Positions 6,183-7,147 of a stretch of 7,147 nucleotides of DNA are shown here, piece by piece; position 1 is the first letter of the stretch, and every line of letters begins with the position of its first letter. The translations under genes were made by a program, and so were the position numbers. The DNA lies in contig JAGLGG010000349.1 in NCBI GenBank assembly GCA_023144145.1, positions 1 to 7,147 on the forward strand, written 5' to 3'. This DNA is from Anaerolineales bacterium (GTDB lineage: Bacteria; Chloroflexota; Anaerolineae; Anaerolineales; E44-bin32). The notes under the pieces are model-generated. The model saw nothing but the letters and a program-made list of their open reading frames with translations, was not told where the DNA came from and ran no database searches.

Positions 6183-7147
6183 ATGGCGAAGCCAAAAATT
6201 GAAAAGCTAACCTACATCGGTGGTGGCAGCTCCTATACGCCTGAGTTCATTGATGGCTTCATCCAGCATGAGCAAGAAATCGAATTGGGTGAATTTGCAC
6301 TACAGGATATTGATGAGCGCCGATTGACAACTGTCGGAGGGATGGTAGAGCGCATGCTGCGCTATAAAGAGCTGGATACGAAAGTATCCCTTCATCTCCA
6401 GAGAGAACCCGCGATTGAAGGGGCAGAGTTCGTTGTGTCGGCCATCCGGGTTGGTGGGATGGATGCGCGCATACGAGACGAAAAAATCCCGCTTAAATAT
6501 GATGTAATTGGGCAGGAGACGACAGGACCTGGTGGGACACTGAAAGCCTGGCGGACTATTCCGGTGGCTTTGGATATTGCTAAGGATATGGCGAAATACG
6601 CTCCGGGCGCATGGTTTCTCAATTTCACCAATCCATCTGGAATCATCACGGAGGCGATTCTGAACCACAGCGATGTTGTTGCTGTTGGCTTATGCAACAA
6701 CCCTATCACCACCCAGTATGGAATTGCGGCTCTTTTGGGGGTGGAACCCGAAGAAATTTTCTTGGAATGGGTGGGGTTGAATCACATTAACTGGATTCAA
6801 CGAGTGTTTTCCCAAGGTGTGGATGTTACTCAAGACTTAATCGCACAAGTAGCGGATGCCCCCGACAGCACACCAATGAGCCTTTTCGCTCCGGAATTGG
6901 TGAGGGCTTTAGGCGTACTCCCAACCTGGTATCAGCAGTACTATTATTATCACGACAAAAAGGTGAAAGAAGCCCAGGAGGCTGAGAAATCTCGCGGGGA
7001 GATAGTCAAGGAAGTTGAGGCCGCCTTGATGCAGAAGTATGAAGATAAAAATGAGTTCGTCAAACCTCCTGAATTGAGCATGCGTGGGGGTGCACTGTAT
7101 TCAGAGGCCGCACTCCAACTCATCCTTTCACTGACGTTTGATCGGCG
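6183..7147 (+). CDS. GH4-family 6-phospho-beta-glucosidase (second copy, cut by the window end)
   Basis: An open frame of 321 codons with no stop, so the C-terminus (roughly 100-120 residues by family length) lies beyond the window. It begins LTYIGGGSSYTPEF (9-22), the NAD+-binding loop characteristic of GH4 phospho-beta-glucosidases. It carries all classical signatures: GQETTGPGG (110-118), NFTNPSG (147-153), the metal-binding motif Cys171-Asn-Asn-Pro174, GLNHINW with His201 (198-204), a Tyr run at 253-256, and the MRGGALYSEAA element (300-310). It is thus the more canonical of the two GH4 enzymes and is clearly not a recent duplicate of the first. GAGG (6172-6175) lies 7 bases before ATG 6183, inside the end of EIIA. 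It should hydrolyse phospho-disaccharide in the cytoplasm by the GH4 oxidation-elimination mechanism. Confidence 0.95.
   Translation, partial: MAKPKIEKLTYIGGGSSYTPEFIDGFIQHEQEIELGEFALQDIDERRLTTVGGMVERMLRYKELDTKVSLHLQREPAIEGAEFVVSAIRVGGMDARIRDEKIPLKYDVIGQETTGPGGTLKAWRTIPVALDIAKDMAKYAPGAWFLNFTNPSGIITEAILNHSDVVAVGLCNNPITTQYGIAALLGVEPEEIFLEWVGLNHINWIQRVFSQGVDVTQDLIAQVADAPDSTPMSLFAPELVRALGVLPTWYQQYYYYHDKKVKEAQEAEKSRGEIVKEVEAALMQKYEDKNEFVKPPELSMRGGALYSEAALQLILSLTFDR

Overview
The window holds nine genes, all on the + strand, forming one carbohydrate-uptake locus built around a lactose/cellobiose-family phosphotransferase system (PTS). The order is: membrane permease EIIC; a GH4 6-phospho-glycosidase; two tandem EIIB proteins; a multi-spanning membrane protein of unknown function; a SUMF1-fold protein; a histidine phosphatase; EIIA; and a second GH4 enzyme that runs off the right edge. 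EIIA, EIIB and EIIC are all present with their phospho-acceptor residues. Sugar would be phosphorylated on entry and the phospho-disaccharide hydrolysed by the two NAD+/metal-dependent GH4 enzymes. EI, HPr, a transcriptional regulator and a clear promoter are not in the window, so those functions must be encoded elsewhere.

The locus has two textures. From 1 to about 3765 the genes are separated by gaps of about 80-120 bases containing inverted repeats, including a perfect 13-bp hairpin between EIIC and the first GH4 gene. From 3766 onward (membrane protein, SUMF1-like, phosphatase, EIIA, GH4) the genes are packed with gaps of 6, -4, 2 and 4 bases, which indicates translational coupling. Three non-PTS genes therefore sit inside the same tight unit as EIIA and a GH4 enzyme. 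This accessory trio is the most unusual part of the window.

The source is a bacterium of roughly balanced base composition with strong GGAG-type ribosome binding sites. The Lac-family PTS and GH4 pair suggest a fermentative, sugar-using lifestyle. I cannot assign a phylum from the sequence; an Anaerolineae-like (Chloroflexota) or Gram-positive origin would be a guess. There are no RNA genes, CRISPR arrays, insertion sequences or phage genes, and no gap between genes exceeds 300 bases.
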